Assembly (NCBI RefSeq): GCF_023715245.1
Contig: NZ_JAMBNV010000001.1
Span: 1,550,001-1,614,000 of the forward strand
Source of the DNA: Sporosarcina luteola
GTDB taxonomy: Bacteria > Bacillota > Bacilli > Bacillales_A > Planococcaceae
Direction of reading: 5' to 3'
DNA length: 64,000 nt
The notes below the pieces were generated by a model. The model saw only the letters and a program-made list of their open reading frames with translations, did not search any database and had not been told where the DNA came from. Positions within the stretch are counted from its first letter, which is position 1. Every line of letters starts with the position of its first letter. A program made the position numbers and the translations under genes. Shown one piece after another: positions 36,467 to 46,259 of the stretch.

Positions 36467-39280
36467 ATGTCGAACAATGTTGGTACCCAACGTTCCCCTT
36501 ATTCGGTATTTGCTGGTCCGAACCTTGGGTATGTAATGGAAATGTATGATCAATTTAAAGCGTCACCCGAATCGGTGGATCCCGAACTTGCTGAAATGTT
36601 CAGAAGCTACGGTGCGCCTTCTATAGAGGGTGCAGATCAAAATACAGCAATGTCAGCTGTGCCAGAAAGTAATTTTGGAAAAGTTCTGGCCGCCTACACG
36701 CTAATCGACGCTATCCGCACATACGGGCATCTTGCCTCGGATATATATCCGCTGAACGATAGACCTAAAGATGCAACGCGACTGGAACTTTCGTTTTATG
36801 GTTTATCCGAGAGCGATTTACAGTCGATGCCAACCTCCTTGTTTGTGAAAAATCCGCCCGCCCATGTAGAAAGCGGACTGGATGCAGTAAACTATCTGAA
36901 ATCATTATACACTGGGAAGATTGCTTATGAATTCTCTCATGTGATTGATGAAGAAGAGCGAACTTGGATCCAATCGAAAATCGAAAACGGAGAAATCTCC
37001 GTGCAGCTTTCTGAGGATGATAAAAAGGCTTTACTTGAACGGCTTACAAAGGTCGAAGGCTTTGAAAAATTCATTCACCGCACATTTGTCGGGGCAAAGC
37101 GTTTTTCCATTGAAGGACTTGACTCTCTAGTCGTCCTCATTGATGAGTTGGTTCGCCGTTCCGAGGCTGACAGAGTGAAGAAGATACTGATTGGCATGGC
37201 ACACCGGGGACGTTTGAATGTATTGACCCATATTTTGAATAAACCTTATGAAATGATGTTCGCTGAATTTGCCGGCGTCCCATCCGAGCCATTTCTACCT
37301 GAAGATGGAACGCTAGCGACAACACATGGCTGGTTCGGTGATGTTAAATACCATATGGGAGCTCTATACAAAGCTCCTTCAGGAACGGAACGTTTCTTGG
37401 CTTACAACCCTTCCCACTTGGAAGTCGTTAATCCGATAGTAGCAGGTCAGACTCGAGCCGCACAGGAAACGACATCTCATGAAGGACTGCCTGAGCAAGA
37501 TATGAAAGCGGCATACGCGATCATGATTCATGGTGATGCAGCATTCCCAGGTCAAGGTATTGTTCCTGAAACGTTCAACTATAGCCGCGTCCGCGGTTAT
37601 AAGACTGGCGGTTCAATTCACATCATCGCCAATAATACGATCGGTTTCACAACTGAATATTACGATTCGAGATCAACCCATTATTCATCTGATCCTGCAA
37701 AAGGTTTCGAAGTTCCGGTACTGCATGTCAATGCTGACAGTCCGGAAGATGTTATGGCTGTTGCGGCGTTTGCATTCGAATATCGTCAGAAGTTCGGCAA
37801 GGATATTTTAATAGACTTGATCGGATATCGCCGTTACGGGCATAACGAAATGGATGAACCATTAGTGACGAACCCGATGATGTACCATTCAATCCATAAG
37901 CACCCGACTGTACGCCAAATATACGGTTCGAAACTAGTTGAAGCAAACATCTTGAAAGATGATGATGTTGAAAAGTTGGATGCTGACATTTTTGCGATGA
38001 TGCAAGCTGCATACGACAAGGTGAAAGAGGATTCCTCCAAAGCGAAAGAAAGGTCCAATGCGACGCCTGAAGCTGTCATGGCAGGATACCCTAGGGATCT
38101 TGAAACCGGTGTAGACCATGACAGATTGCAGCGGATGAACGAAGAGTTGCTATCCTACCCGGATGACTTCACTGTGTTCAGCAAGCTGGATCGGATCTTG
38201 AAGCGTCGTGAAGAACCTTTCAAAGGAAAAGGAAAAGTCGACTGGGCACATGCCGAACAACTGGCATTCGGTTCCATACTACAAGACGGCAAGCCAATCC
38301 GTATTACGGGGCAAGACGTCCAACGGGGCACTTTCGCGCATCGACACCTTGTGCTGCACGACGAAAAGACAGGAGAAGAATTTGTACCACTTCATCATAT
38401 TAGCGACTCAAAAGCTTCATTTGTCGCTTACAATAGCCCGTTGACTGAGTTTGCCGTTGTCGGTTATGAATTCGGTTATAACTTGGAGAAAGACCAAGCG
38501 TTGTCGATTTGGGAAGCCCAATATGGCGACTTTGCAAATATGGCACAAGTAATGTTTGACCAATTCATTTCCTCCAGTCATTCAAAATGGGGACAGCAGT
38601 CCGGCATGGTCATTCTTCTGCCGCATGCATACGAAGGTCAAGGACCGGAACACTCTAGCGCACGTCTCGAAAGATATTTGCAGCTAAGTGCAGAAAACAA
38701 CTGGACGGTTGCAAACATTTCAAGCGCAGCGAATTATTTCCACGTCTTGCGCAGACAGGCAATGATGCTTGGAACTGAAGTGGAGCGTCCTCTTGTCATC
38801 GTATCACCGAAATCACTTCTTCGTCATCCGCTCGTCGGTGCCGAAGTGAGCGATCTCGCAGAAGGACATTTCCAAACTGTTCTTGAACAGCCTGGAACAG
38901 GCCAAAATCCTGAAAAAGTGAAGAAGATCCTATTCGCAAGCGGTAAAATGGCAATCGATCTTGCAGAGAAAGTTAAGGACGGAGAAGGCTTCGACCACTT
39001 GCATATCGTACGCGTGGAACAGCTTTATCCATTCCCATCCGAAAAAATTGCGGAAATCACTGCGCGCTATCCAAAAGTGAAGGAACTTGTCTGGGTCCAA
39101 GAAGAGCCTAAAAACATGGGATCTTGGTCATTTGCTTTGGAATACATGCTGGAAATCGCGGGAGATAAGAAATCAGTTTCCTACGTAGGCCGTATTCATC
39201 GCGCGAGCCCTTCAGAAGGCAATGGGGAAGCGCACAAAGCAGAGCAACAACGCATCATCGAAGAAGCTTTGAAAAAATAA
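36467..39280 (+). CDS. odhA: 2-oxoglutarate dehydrogenase E1 component
   Basis: 937 residues; decarboxylates 2-oxoglutarate with thiamine diphosphate in the TCA cycle. The N-terminal ~60 residues have the typical start RSPYSVFAGPNLGYV. Landmarks are GMAHRGRLNVL, GDAAFPGQG with the ThDP site after it, and the C-terminal LVWVQEEPKNMGSW. ATG at 36467 follows GGAGGTC; an ATG at 36434 has no site. odhB follows 64 bp downstream; the shared E3 (lpd) is elsewhere. Confidence 0.95.
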   Translation: MSNNVGTQRSPYSVFAGPNLGYVMEMYDQFKASPESVDPELAEMFRSYGAPSIEGADQNTAMSAVPESNFGKVLAAYTLIDAIRTYGHLASDIYPLNDRPKDATRLELSFYGLSESDLQSMPTSLFVKNPPAHVESGLDAVNYLKSLYTGKIAYEFSHVIDEEERTWIQSKIENGEISVQLSEDDKKALLERLTKVEGFEKFIHRTFVGAKRFSIEGLDSLVVLIDELVRRSEADRVKKILIGMAHRGRLNVLTHILNKPYEMMFAEFAGVPSEPFLPEDGTLATTHGWFGDVKYHMGALYKAPSGTERFLAYNPSHLEVVNPIVAGQTRAAQETTSHEGLPEQDMKAAYAIMIHGDAAFPGQGIVPETFNYSRVRGYKTGGSIHIIANNTIGFTTEYYDSRSTHYSSDPAKGFEVPVLHVNADSPEDVMAVAAFAFEYRQKFGKDILIDLIGYRRYGHNEMDEPLVTNPMMYHSIHKHPTVRQIYGSKLVEANILKDDDVEKLDADIFAMMQAAYDKVKEDSSKAKERSNATPEAVMAGYPRDLETGVDHDRLQRMNEELLSYPDDFTVFSKLDRILKRREEPFKGKGKVDWAHAEQLAFGSILQDGKPIRITGQDVQRGTFAHRHLVLHDEKTGEEFVPLHHISDSKASFVAYNSPLTEFAVVGYEFGYNLEKDQALSIWEAQYGDFANMAQVMFDQFISSSHSKWGQQSGMVILLPHAYEGQGPEHSSARLERYLQLSAENNWTVANISSAANYFHVLRRQAMMLGTEVERPLVIVSPKSLLRHPLVGAEVSDLAEGHFQTVLEQPGTGQNPEKVKKILFASGKMAIDLAEKVKDGEGFDHLHIVRVEQLYPFPSEKIAEITARYPKVKELVWVQEEPKNMGSWSFALEYMLEIAGDKKSVSYVGRIHRASPSEGNGEAHKAEQQRIIEEALKK

Positions 39281-39344
39281 TTTCACATTAATTAAAGATA
39301 TTTGTTGCAACCGTTGAAACGGTAGAACAGAGGAGGAATTTATT

Positions 39345-40583
39345 GTGGCTGAAATCAAAGTACCTGAGCTTGCAGAATCGATTACTGAAGGAACGATTGC
39401 AAAGTGGTTGAAACAACCCGGTGAAAGTGTTGACAAAGGCGAGTTCATCGTAGAATTGGAAACGGATAAAGTAAACGTGGAAGTCATCTCCGAAGAAGCC
39501 GGAGTCATCCAAGAACTTCTTGCTGCAGAAGGTGACACAGTTGAAGTCGGTCAAGTCATCGCAGTCGTAGGCGAAGGTTCCGGAGCTCCAGCGGCACAAC
39601 CATCTGCTCCTGCTCCTAAAGCTGAAGAGGCTCCTGCAGCAGCACCGGCACCACAGGAGGCGGCAGCTGCGCAAACAACTGAACAGTCTTCTTCCGATCG
39701 TACAATCGCAAGTCCGGCAGCTCGAAAGCTTGCACGTGAAAAGGGCATCAATCTTGCTGATGTATCACCAGTAGATCCAATGGGCCGTGTTCGAGCGCAA
39801 GACGTTTCAGCACATGGTACAGCACCTAAAGCTCCTGCTGCACCTGCAGCTCCTACTAAAGTTGCTGCAACACCTGCACAAGATGGCCGTGAAACGCGAG
39901 AAAAAATGACGCGTCGCCGCCAAACGATTGCGAAACGTCTATTGGAAGTCAGACAATCAACTGCAATGCTTACAACATTCAATGAAATCGACATGACTGC
40001 AGTTATGGAACTCCGTTCACGTAAAAAAGACGATTTCTATGACAAGAATGATGTGCGTCTTGGTTTCATGTCTTTCTTTACAAAAGCGGTTGTCGCTGCT
40101 CTTAAAAAGTACCCATACGTCAACTCGGAAATCGATGGCGACGAAATCATCTTGAAACACTATTACGATGTAGGAATCGCAGTTTCAACTGAAGGCGGAT
40201 TGGTTGTTCCAATCGTCCGTGATGCTGATCGTAAGAATTTTGCTGAAATTGAATCTACAATCGGAGAGCTTGCTGGAAAAGCGAGAGACAATAAATTGAC
40301 GATTGCAGATATGTCAGGCGGATCATTCACAATCACAAACGGCGGTGTATTCGGATCTTTGTTCTCAACACCGATACTAAACGGTACTCAAGTGGGTATC
40401 CTAGGAATGCACACAATTCAAAAACGTCCTGTAGCTGTTGGCGATAATGTGGAGATTCGTCCGATGATGTACATTGCATTGTCTTATGATCACCGTGTCA
40501 TCGATGGAAAAGACTCTGTCGGATTCTTGAAAATGGTCAAAGAATTGATTGAGAACCCAGAAGATCTCCTTCTTGGATCTTGA
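39345..40583 (+). CDS. odhB: Dihydrolipoyl succinyltransferase (E2 of 2-oxoglutarate dehydrogenase)
   Basis: 412 residues. One lipoyl domain with Lys42 in ETDKVNVEV, an Ala/Pro-rich linker, the E1/E3-binding domain ([16 protein letters not shown], about 124-155), and a catalytic domain with [14 protein letters not shown] near the end. GTG start with AGGAGGAA upstream. It transfers succinyl groups to CoA and forms the 24-mer core. Confidence 0.95.
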   Translation: MAEIKVPELAESITEGTIAKWLKQPGESVDKGEFIVELETDKVNVEVISEEAGVIQELLAAEGDTVEVGQVIAVVGEGSGAPAAQPSAPAPKAEEAPAAAPAPQEAAAAQTTEQSSSDRTIASPAARKLAREKGINLADVSPVDPMGRVRAQDVSAHGTAPKAPAAPAAPTKVAATPAQDGRETREKMTRRRQTIAKRLLEVRQSTAMLTTFNEIDMTAVMELRSRKKDDFYDKNDVRLGFMSFFTKAVVAALKKYPYVNSEIDGDEIILKHYYDVGIAVSTEGGLVVPIVRDADRKNFAEIESTIGELAGKARDNKLTIADMSGGSFTITNGGVFGSLFSTPILNGTQVGILGMHTIQKRPVAVGDNVEIRPMMYIALSYDHRVIDGKDSVGFLKMVKELIENPEDLLLGS

Positions 40584-40596
40584 TTTCTACCTAACT

Positions 40597-40624
40597 AAAA
40601 AGCCCGAGTTTCTCGGGCTTTTTC
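40597..40624 (+). terminator. Terminator after odhB
   Basis: AAAAAGCCCGAG and CTCGGGCTTTTT with a 3-base loop. Confidence 0.88.
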
Positions 40625-40652
40625 AAATTACTGAAATTGGATGGTGAACAAA

Positions 40653-40850
40653 ATGTCTTTCAAAGAGTGGACGACTGCCCCGACACTGCGTAAAGTAATC
40701 TGTAAGCATGCGGATGCGGAAAAGTATGTCGTTAACGATTGTTTAACACCCGGGAAAGAATATGATGTGAAAAACGAAACAGACGAATTCATTTTCATCG
40801 TGGATAATACCGGGAAAGTCGGCGGCTATTATAAAACGTATTTCGAATGA
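40653..40850 (+). CDS. Small conserved cytosolic protein, 65 residues
   Basis: Starts MSFKEWTTAPTLRKVICKH with GGATGGTG upstream; an in-frame ATG at 40641 lies on that site. Predicted small beta-barrel-like fold, no membrane segment, two Cys. It resembles a small DUF protein found near odhAB in Bacillales (DUF6501 comes to mind, not certain). Flanked by terminators on both sides, so it is its own unit. Confidence 0.6.
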   Translation: MSFKEWTTAPTLRKVICKHADAEKYVVNDCLTPGKEYDVKNETDEFIFIVDNTGKVGGYYKTYFE

Positions 40851-40856
40851 ATCTTT

Positions 40857-40891
40857 GCCCATGCCGATCGTTTAGGCATCGGGCATTTTTT
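40857..40891 (+). terminator. Terminator after the 65-residue protein gene
   Basis: GCCCATGCC pairs with GGCATCGGGC with one bulge, then a T-run. Confidence 0.75.
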
Positions 40892-40908
40892 AGGAGGATG
40901 AGCGATTC

Positions 40909-41772
40909 ATGGATTCTTTTATCGCAAATGAAAGAGCAAATCGGCATGAGAGAAAGTATGAAAATCAATATACCGCTCTAATACAGGAGGGCGGCTATAT
41001 TTCCCCAATCCCTGATTTATGGGAAGATATCCTGATCGGAGTGATATTGAAGAAACCCGTTCTTTTGAAAGGCCCCTCAGGCTCAGGAAAAACGAAGCTT
41101 GCACAGAGCATCTCTCATTTTTTCAACCAGCCGATGCATAGCGTGAATTGCTCTGTCGATTTGGACGCGGAATCTCTTTTAGGTTTCAAGACGATCAATG
41201 CAAGCAGTGGGCAATCAATCATCGAATTTGTTGAGGGCCCTGTCGTTCAGGCGATGAAAGAGGGGCATATCCTCTATATAGATGAAATTAATATGGCGAA
41301 ACCGGAAACCCTCCCCATTTTACATAGTGTACTTGACCATAGGCGAATGCTTACAAATCCTTTTACAAGTGAAGTTATACATGCACATCCTGATTTTACG
41401 GTAATTGCAGCTATAAACGAAGGATACGTCGGAACATCACCGATGAATGAAGCGCTGAAAAACCGATTCATTTCATTTTCGATTCCTTATTTGTCCGGTG
41501 AACAATTACGGGAGATCATTCAAAATCTTTTCCCTCAAGCAGATGCGAATTTAGTCGATACGATGATGAACATCAATGAAGATCTGAGAAAGCAAGTGGT
41601 GAACGGTTTATTGTCTGAGGAAGCCGCTTCTGTCAGAAGTTTATTGGATGCAATATCGTTAGCAGAGCACATGCCGGTAAGTCGCGCCATCCGGTACGCG
41701 ATTGCTGAGAAACTGGAAGACAAGATGGACAGGGATCTTGTCATGGAATTAATGGAAACATGGGTGAAGTGA
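40909..41772 (+). CDS. yojN: MoxR-type AAA+ ATPase YojN (CbbQ/NorQ subgroup)
   Basis: 287 residues. Walker A GPSGSGKT (55-62), Walker B ILYIDEIN (about 121-128) and sensor-type NEGYVGTSPMNEALKNRF, typical of CbbQ/NirQ/NorQ. It works with the VWA partner encoded next to remodel or load metal into a client complex. In B. subtilis yojN-yojO also lie beside odhAB. The client is not known. Confidence 0.84.
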   Translation: MDSFIANERANRHERKYENQYTALIQEGGYISPIPDLWEDILIGVILKKPVLLKGPSGSGKTKLAQSISHFFNQPMHSVNCSVDLDAESLLGFKTINASSGQSIIEFVEGPVVQAMKEGHILYIDEINMAKPETLPILHSVLDHRRMLTNPFTSEVIHAHPDFTVIAAINEGYVGTSPMNEALKNRFISFSIPYLSGEQLREIIQNLFPQADANLVDTMMNINEDLRKQVVNGLLSEEAASVRSLLDAISLAEHMPVSRAIRYAIAEKLEDKMDRDLVMELMETWVK

Positions 41773-41782
41773 GGCGTAAACC

Positions 41783-43675
41783 ATGGTCAAATTAAATCGG
41801 TTCATACAATTCAATGATGAAACGATCGATGCAAACTTACTGCTTCTTTACGAACGGTTAGGGAGGGCGCTTGCGGATGCGGAATTCCTGGAATTGACAG
41901 AGCGTAAACTGTTCGAATTCCAGCCGAAGGAAGGCACCATTTCAATTAGTGTGTTTTGGAGGCATCGTTCCGAAGAAGTGACGCATGCCGGCCGGTTATC
42001 AGACGTGTATTTATTGACAGCTGGTTATTGGAAGCATTTTTCCGTACCGGATTGGATCCGGTTCAGAAATAAGTACAAAAGCCACGTTTTGCGGAAGTTT
42101 GCTGAAGAGCTGATGCTTATGTTGGAGGAATTCAGACTGATTGATGTGGTCGAAAAGGAAAGGCCTGGTACAGCAAAGGCATTTTCAATCAGACGGCAAC
42201 TTATGCTAAACTTTCACAGGGATCGGCTCCTATCCAACACTAGTAAAGCGTTTATTGCTGATGCATTATTGAATCAGCTGTACATCACATTACATGAAGG
42301 TTTGTTGACTGAAACACAAGTGGATTGGAATTTGCCGATCAGCCAAATCATGATGATTGCTGCATATACGACCGATGCGAAATCAACTGAAGAAGTGGCC
42401 GAACTGGCAGAGCGTATCATCTTCATAGTCGAGGAGATCATCGAAAATGACCTTATTCATCAATATTATGCTGTCGGAGACGCCATCACGGAAGAGACAG
42501 CCGTATTTCATTATCACGAAGGAATGACGGATGCAGAACAAGGGGAACCGAAACCGAAGGAAACGATTGAGGAAATTTTCCGTACATGGCATCGTGAAAG
42601 TGAAAGTGAATCGGGTGTTCATCTCGAATACGAGCTGGAGCATGGCCGAGCGGGCAGGGGGGACGGTGAAAATACGACTGAAGGCAATGAACATGCCGAT
42701 GTCCAAGAAACAGGAACTGGACAATCAGAGGGAAATGAGAGCAGCAAATGGTCCGATGAAGAACGGAGCGGTTCAGGGAAGAAGTCAATGAGGAAAACGG
42801 CAGGTCATGACTTCGGCAAGGAAAACGTCAATGTCGTATACGAAGAGCAGGCAGTTCAAGCAGTGCGCAATGATGCGAATATGGCTAAGCTACTGAGATG
42901 GCGCGAAGAACAAAAACCTTTCGTCCGTTCATTTGCAGAGGAAATGAGAAAGAGGATTGAGTTGAAAACGGATGCAAAAAGGAACCGGTTGATGAAGGGC
43001 AGGCTGTCTACAAAATTGACGACATTGCTAGTGGATGAACGTCCACGTCCATTTTACCGGAAAAACATCCCTTCGCAAAAGTTGGATGCGGTTTTCGGGT
43101 TGCTTGTAGATGGTTCCGCATCCATGATGGATAAACTCGATGAGACAAAGAAAGCCGTTTTACTATTCCATGATGTGTTAAGGGAGCTATCTGTCCAACA
43201 TGAAATATCCTCTTATTACGAAGATGCCAATTATGCTTCCAAGGATATACAACCGAATGTTTTTGGGATGATGCACACATTTGACGATCAGAGGAAAGAT
43301 GACGGGTTGACCATTCTTTCATTCGATACGAATGAAGATAATCGAGACGGTTTTGCGATTAGATGGATGACGCGCAGGTTGCTTGGCAGACCAGAGAAGC
43401 ATAAATTCTTACTGGTCTTTTCGGATGGTGAGCCGTCTGCATTTGGTTATGATCGGAATGGTATTCTGGATACGAGGGAATCGGTGTTGGAGGCCGAGAA
43501 GAAGGGTGTCTCTGTCATCCATTTGTTTTTATCGTCAGAGGAACCGACAGATGATCAACGTGCACTATTTTCGATGATGTTCGGAAATAAATCCGCAGCA
43601 TCGCAATCCGTTGAACATTTTACGGATCAGACATTGAGAATTTTAAGGAAGCTGTTGGTAATTGCAGTGGGATGA
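41783..43675 (+). CDS. yojO: VWA-domain partner YojO (NorD/CobT-like)
   Basis: 630 residues. N-terminal helical region, an acidic/Gly-Ser-rich stretch (about 260-335) and a C-terminal VWA domain (about 435-625). The MIDAS metal site DxSxS is present as VDGSASM near 441. NorD-type proteins pair with MoxR ATPases. ATG lies 10 bases after the yojN stop, so the pair is one operon. The role is inferred from the family. Confidence 0.84.
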   Translation: MVKLNRFIQFNDETIDANLLLLYERLGRALADAEFLELTERKLFEFQPKEGTISISVFWRHRSEEVTHAGRLSDVYLLTAGYWKHFSVPDWIRFRNKYKSHVLRKFAEELMLMLEEFRLIDVVEKERPGTAKAFSIRRQLMLNFHRDRLLSNTSKAFIADALLNQLYITLHEGLLTETQVDWNLPISQIMMIAAYTTDAKSTEEVAELAERIIFIVEEIIENDLIHQYYAVGDAITEETAVFHYHEGMTDAEQGEPKPKETIEEIFRTWHRESESESGVHLEYELEHGRAGRGDGENTTEGNEHADVQETGTGQSEGNESSKWSDEERSGSGKKSMRKTAGHDFGKENVNVVYEEQAVQAVRNDANMAKLLRWREEQKPFVRSFAEEMRKRIELKTDAKRNRLMKGRLSTKLTTLLVDERPRPFYRKNIPSQKLDAVFGLLVDGSASMMDKLDETKKAVLLFHDVLRELSVQHEISSYYEDANYASKDIQPNVFGMMHTFDDQRKDDGLTILSFDTNEDNRDGFAIRWMTRRLLGRPEKHKFLLVFSDGEPSAFGYDRNGILDTRESVLEAEKKGVSVIHLFLSSEEPTDDQRALFSMMFGNKSAASQSVEHFTDQTLRILRKLLVIAVG

Positions 43676-43682
43676 AAGAAGG

Positions 43683-43711
43683 AAAAAAACCGCCAAGAGG
43701 GCGGTTTTTTT
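43683..43711. terminator. Bidirectional terminator between yojO and telA
   Basis: AAAAAACCGCC and GGCGGTTTTTTT over a short loop, between convergent genes. Confidence 0.88.
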
Positions 43712-43716
43712 GAATG

Positions 43717-44919
43717 TTATAGTGGTCGATTTGGGGATTGGGTTTTTTCGTGCACGGCTAGGAGGCGTTGTTTCAATTCTTCTTCCATACGGGCAATTTC
43801 CACTTCCGCCTGCTTTCGCTTCGCACGTCCATCGGCTTGGATGACAAGCGTTTCTTCGATTGTTTGGATCAGGTTTTCCTGCGTTTTCTTCAATGTGTCG
43901 ATCTCAATGATGCCACGTTCATTTTCTTTTGCAGTTTCGATGGAGTTCACTTTTAGCATTTCAGAGTTCTTCAATAGAAGGTCATTCGTTGTTTTTGTCA
44001 CTAGACGTTGGGATTCTACGGCTTTCCGCTGTCTATTCAATGTTAACGCGATAGCGATCTGGTTCTTCCATAACGGAATGGAAGTCATGATGGAAGACTG
44101 GATCTTCTCGGCAAGCGTCTGATTCGTCTGTTGAATCATCCTGATTTGCGGAGCGCTTTGAATCGTAATCTGTCTCGAAAGCTGAAGATCGTACAGTCGT
44201 TTTTCCAACCTATCTAGGAATTGTCCCATGTCGTTCACTTCTTGGAACGCCATTTGATCATTCGAAAGTTCCGCTTGCCTTTGCATTTCAGGAATAATGA
44301 CGTTTGCAATTTCGTCTCGTTTCAGTTCTGCCGCAGCAATATAGACATTCAATGCTTGGAAGTATGTCTTGTTTTGTTCGTATAAGCTGTCTAGCATTTG
44401 GACATCTTCAAGCAGGCCGCGCTTGGAATGCTCAAGCTGGACACCGATGCGGTCGATTTGTGTGCTAAGCTTCTGGTATTTCGTCATCATCTCTTGGATA
44501 GACCTTTTCGCTTTTCCGAAAAGTCGGCTGAGGCCGGTTTTTTTCTTCTCGGAGAGATCTTCAGGATCAATTTCCGATAGCTTGCTCATTAAATCTCCTA
44601 GCACATCACCTACGGGGCCGATATCTTTACTTTGTACGTGGTCTAGCATTTTATGGGAGAAACGTGATAGTTCATTTTGTGCATTTGCGCCATAAGTGAT
44701 GATCGCTTCATAATTACCTACAGGAATTTGTTCGGCTAGTTGTCTCGCTTTTTCCTGCTCTTCGGGTGATAGCCGATCCATCAGTTTTACAGCCACTTGG
44801 CCTTTCGTTTGCTCCGTCTGCATTTCTTTCGGCAAAAGTGGCTCATTCATATTAAACGGATTGTCCAAAAGGTCATCCATTGTTTTTACCTCGGAATTCG
44901 TCACGTTATTTTCTGTCAT
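43717..44919 (-). CDS. TelA/YaaN family toxic-anion resistance protein
   Basis: 400 residues, cytosolic, largely alpha-helical with coiled-coil stretches. The start region and the central QTNQTLAEKIQSSIMTSIPLWKNQ block are typical of TelA (YaaN/YceH). The family was named for tellurite resistance and is linked to envelope stress; the mechanism is not known. It overlaps the 3' end of xpaC by 14 bases and is cotranscribed with it, as xpaC-yaaN is in B. subtilis. Confidence 0.87.
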   Translation of the reverse strand: MTENNVTNSEVKTMDDLLDNPFNMNEPLLPKEMQTEQTKGQVAVKLMDRLSPEEQEKARQLAEQIPVGNYEAIITYGANAQNELSRFSHKMLDHVQSKDIGPVGDVLGDLMSKLSEIDPEDLSEKKKTGLSRLFGKAKRSIQEMMTKYQKLSTQIDRIGVQLEHSKRGLLEDVQMLDSLYEQNKTYFQALNVYIAAAELKRDEIANVIIPEMQRQAELSNDQMAFQEVNDMGQFLDRLEKRLYDLQLSRQITIQSAPQIRMIQQTNQTLAEKIQSSIMTSIPLWKNQIAIALTLNRQRKAVESQRLVTKTTNDLLLKNSEMLKVNSIETAKENERGIIEIDTLKKTQENLIQTIEETLVIQADGRAKRKQAEVEIARMEEELKQRLLAVHEKTQSPNRPL

Positions 44920-45568
44920 TACGCATTTCTCCTTTCATCTCGAGCAACGGTTTATTATTTTTCATCGTCACATCCACATAGTCCAGTTCAAGTTGCAACT
45001 GTTCTATATCTGTTGCCAAGGCGCCTCGAAGATCCTGCTCCAATTGTTTGTTCACTTCTGTAAGTGTTTCCCTTGTATGTTGGAGGGCAACCCTGATTTC
45101 CTGGTCGTTCAATGGTTGATTGACCAGAATTGCATATTTGGAAGTCAACTCGACAGCTGAATCGAGATGCGAATAGAAAAATTTCTCAACATGATAGAAT
45201 TTTTTAGGGTTTTTGCGTACTATGGTAAGAATCCTTTTTGCCAAGTTATTCATCTCATATACTTGTTTAAATGCCTGGACAGAGCGGACCTGACCATATA
45301 ACCCGTTCAATTTATTTATTTTTGATTTAGCTTCAGAAATCTGTGTTTTAATATGCTTATATTCCGATCTTGACATGCCGAGCTCCTTGACATTCGACGA
45401 AAGTTGTATTTGTTTGATCGTGAAATTACCACCTAAGTATATTGCAATCATCAGACCGGTTGCGGCAACTGGATTCATGCCTGCAGCAAGGATCATCGTT
45501 AACCAAGAGCCGAAGCTGATTGGCGCCGCAATTAAATGCCGTTGGAAAAACTGCTTAACTTCTTGCAT
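44906..45568 (-). CDS. xpaC: XpaC family protein (5-bromo-4-chloroindolyl phosphate hydrolysis)
   Basis: 220 residues with two N-terminal hydrophobic segments (about 12-50), then a helical soluble part. The family is named from a phosphatase-like phenotype in B. subtilis but lacks a known phosphatase motif. ATG at 45566-45568, with GGAGG upstream. It forms an operon with telA; the pair probably acts together at the membrane. Confidence 0.82.
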   Translation of the reverse strand: MQEVKQFFQRHLIAAPISFGSWLTMILAAGMNPVAATGLMIAIYLGGNFTIKQIQLSSNVKELGMSRSEYKHIKTQISEAKSKINKLNGLYGQVRSVQAFKQVYEMNNLAKRILTIVRKNPKKFYHVEKFFYSHLDSAVELTSKYAILVNQPLNDQEIRVALQHTRETLTEVNKQLEQDLRGALATDIEQLQLELDYVDVTMKNNKPLLEMKGEMRNDRK

Positions 45569-45697
45569 CGTCTACAGGCCTCCTTATATTCTCTATCCTT
45601 TACTACGTTTAAAACGACCAAAAGTTTCATCCCCTTAGTCCAATTATACCTGATTCCTTACAGAAATACATTGTAATGGGCGTGTGAATTCATTTAC

Positions 45698-45726
45698 TTG
45701 GATAGTTAATCGAGATTTGTTAAAAT
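45698..45726 (+). promoter_or_regulatory. Candidate promoter of the DUF1033 gene
   Basis: TTGGAT (45698-45703), 17 bp, TAAAAT (45721-45726), about 38 bp before the start codon. Confidence 0.45.
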
Positions 45727-45764
45727 GAATCCACTCACGGCTTTTTAGTTAGGGGGAACGTTAA

Positions 45765-46085
45765 ATGAAATATGAAGTTGTTTATATGAAAGCGGATTAC
45801 GAGCCGTGGTGGATGTTTGAAGACTGGGAAAAGAAAATCCAATTAAGGCAGGCATTTGAATCCGCTCAAGAGGCTTTGGAATACTTACGTGAATTGAACA
45901 AGGAATTTGGGTCAAAGTACAAATACCGAGAAGAGCGAAAAGATTGTTTTTTCGCGTATTGGTCAGATAATGAACGCATCTTCTGTGAAGGTTGCGATGA
46001 AGATTTACAAATTTTCCATGGAATCATTTCCTTGACAGATGGAAAGCCTTCTTCGTTTATGATGATGAATAATTCGAATATTTGA
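45765..46085 (+). CDS. DUF1033 family protein
   Basis: 106 residues, acidic and aromatic-rich. The start YEVVYMKADYEPWWMFEDWE is the DUF1033 hallmark, and CEGCDEDLQIFHG follows. Cytosolic, function unknown. GGGGGA precedes the ATG. It lies upstream of the cold-shock gene, but a strong promoter separates them. Confidence 0.82.
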   Translation: MKYEVVYMKADYEPWWMFEDWEKKIQLRQAFESAQEALEYLRELNKEFGSKYKYREERKDCFFAYWSDNERIFCEGCDEDLQIFHGIISLTDGKPSSFMMMNNSNI

Positions 46086-46095
46086 TAATGTTATA

Positions 46096-46123
46096 TTGAC
46101 AATTAATTTGGGTATGGTATAGT
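46096..46123 (+). promoter_or_regulatory. Strong promoter of the cold-shock gene
   Basis: Perfect TTGACA (46096-46101), 16 bp, TATAGT (46118-46123). Transcription should start near 46130, giving a leader of about 130 nt. Confidence 0.8.
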
Positions 46124-46158
46124 AGCAGTAAGATAAAACGATTTACCGAAGCAGACGT

Positions 46159-46220
46159 ATTCACGTATTACAAAAGGTGATCGGCGTTGTCGGTGCTTTT
46201 TGTAATATGTGAATTTTTTT
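46159..46220 (+). terminator. Terminator-like hairpin within the cold-shock leader
   Basis: ATTCACGTATTACAAAA (46159-46175) pairs with TTTTTGTAATATGTGAAT (46197-46214) with one mismatch and a bulge, followed by seven T's. It lies between the promoter and the csp start. It could be an attenuator, a temperature-sensitive leader, or the end of a ~90-nt small RNA. Confidence 0.65.
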
Positions 46221-46259
46221 CATATATTAGCAAGAACAATTATTTGGAGGTAGTCACAA

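Noticed and set aside
39551-39994. A 147-codon frame antisense to odhB
   Set aside because: It arises from the Ala/Pro-rich linker of odhB, and no start signals are present.
42383-42788. Open frames antisense to yojO
   Set aside because: They coincide with the acidic low-complexity region of yojO, which creates long antisense frames by composition.
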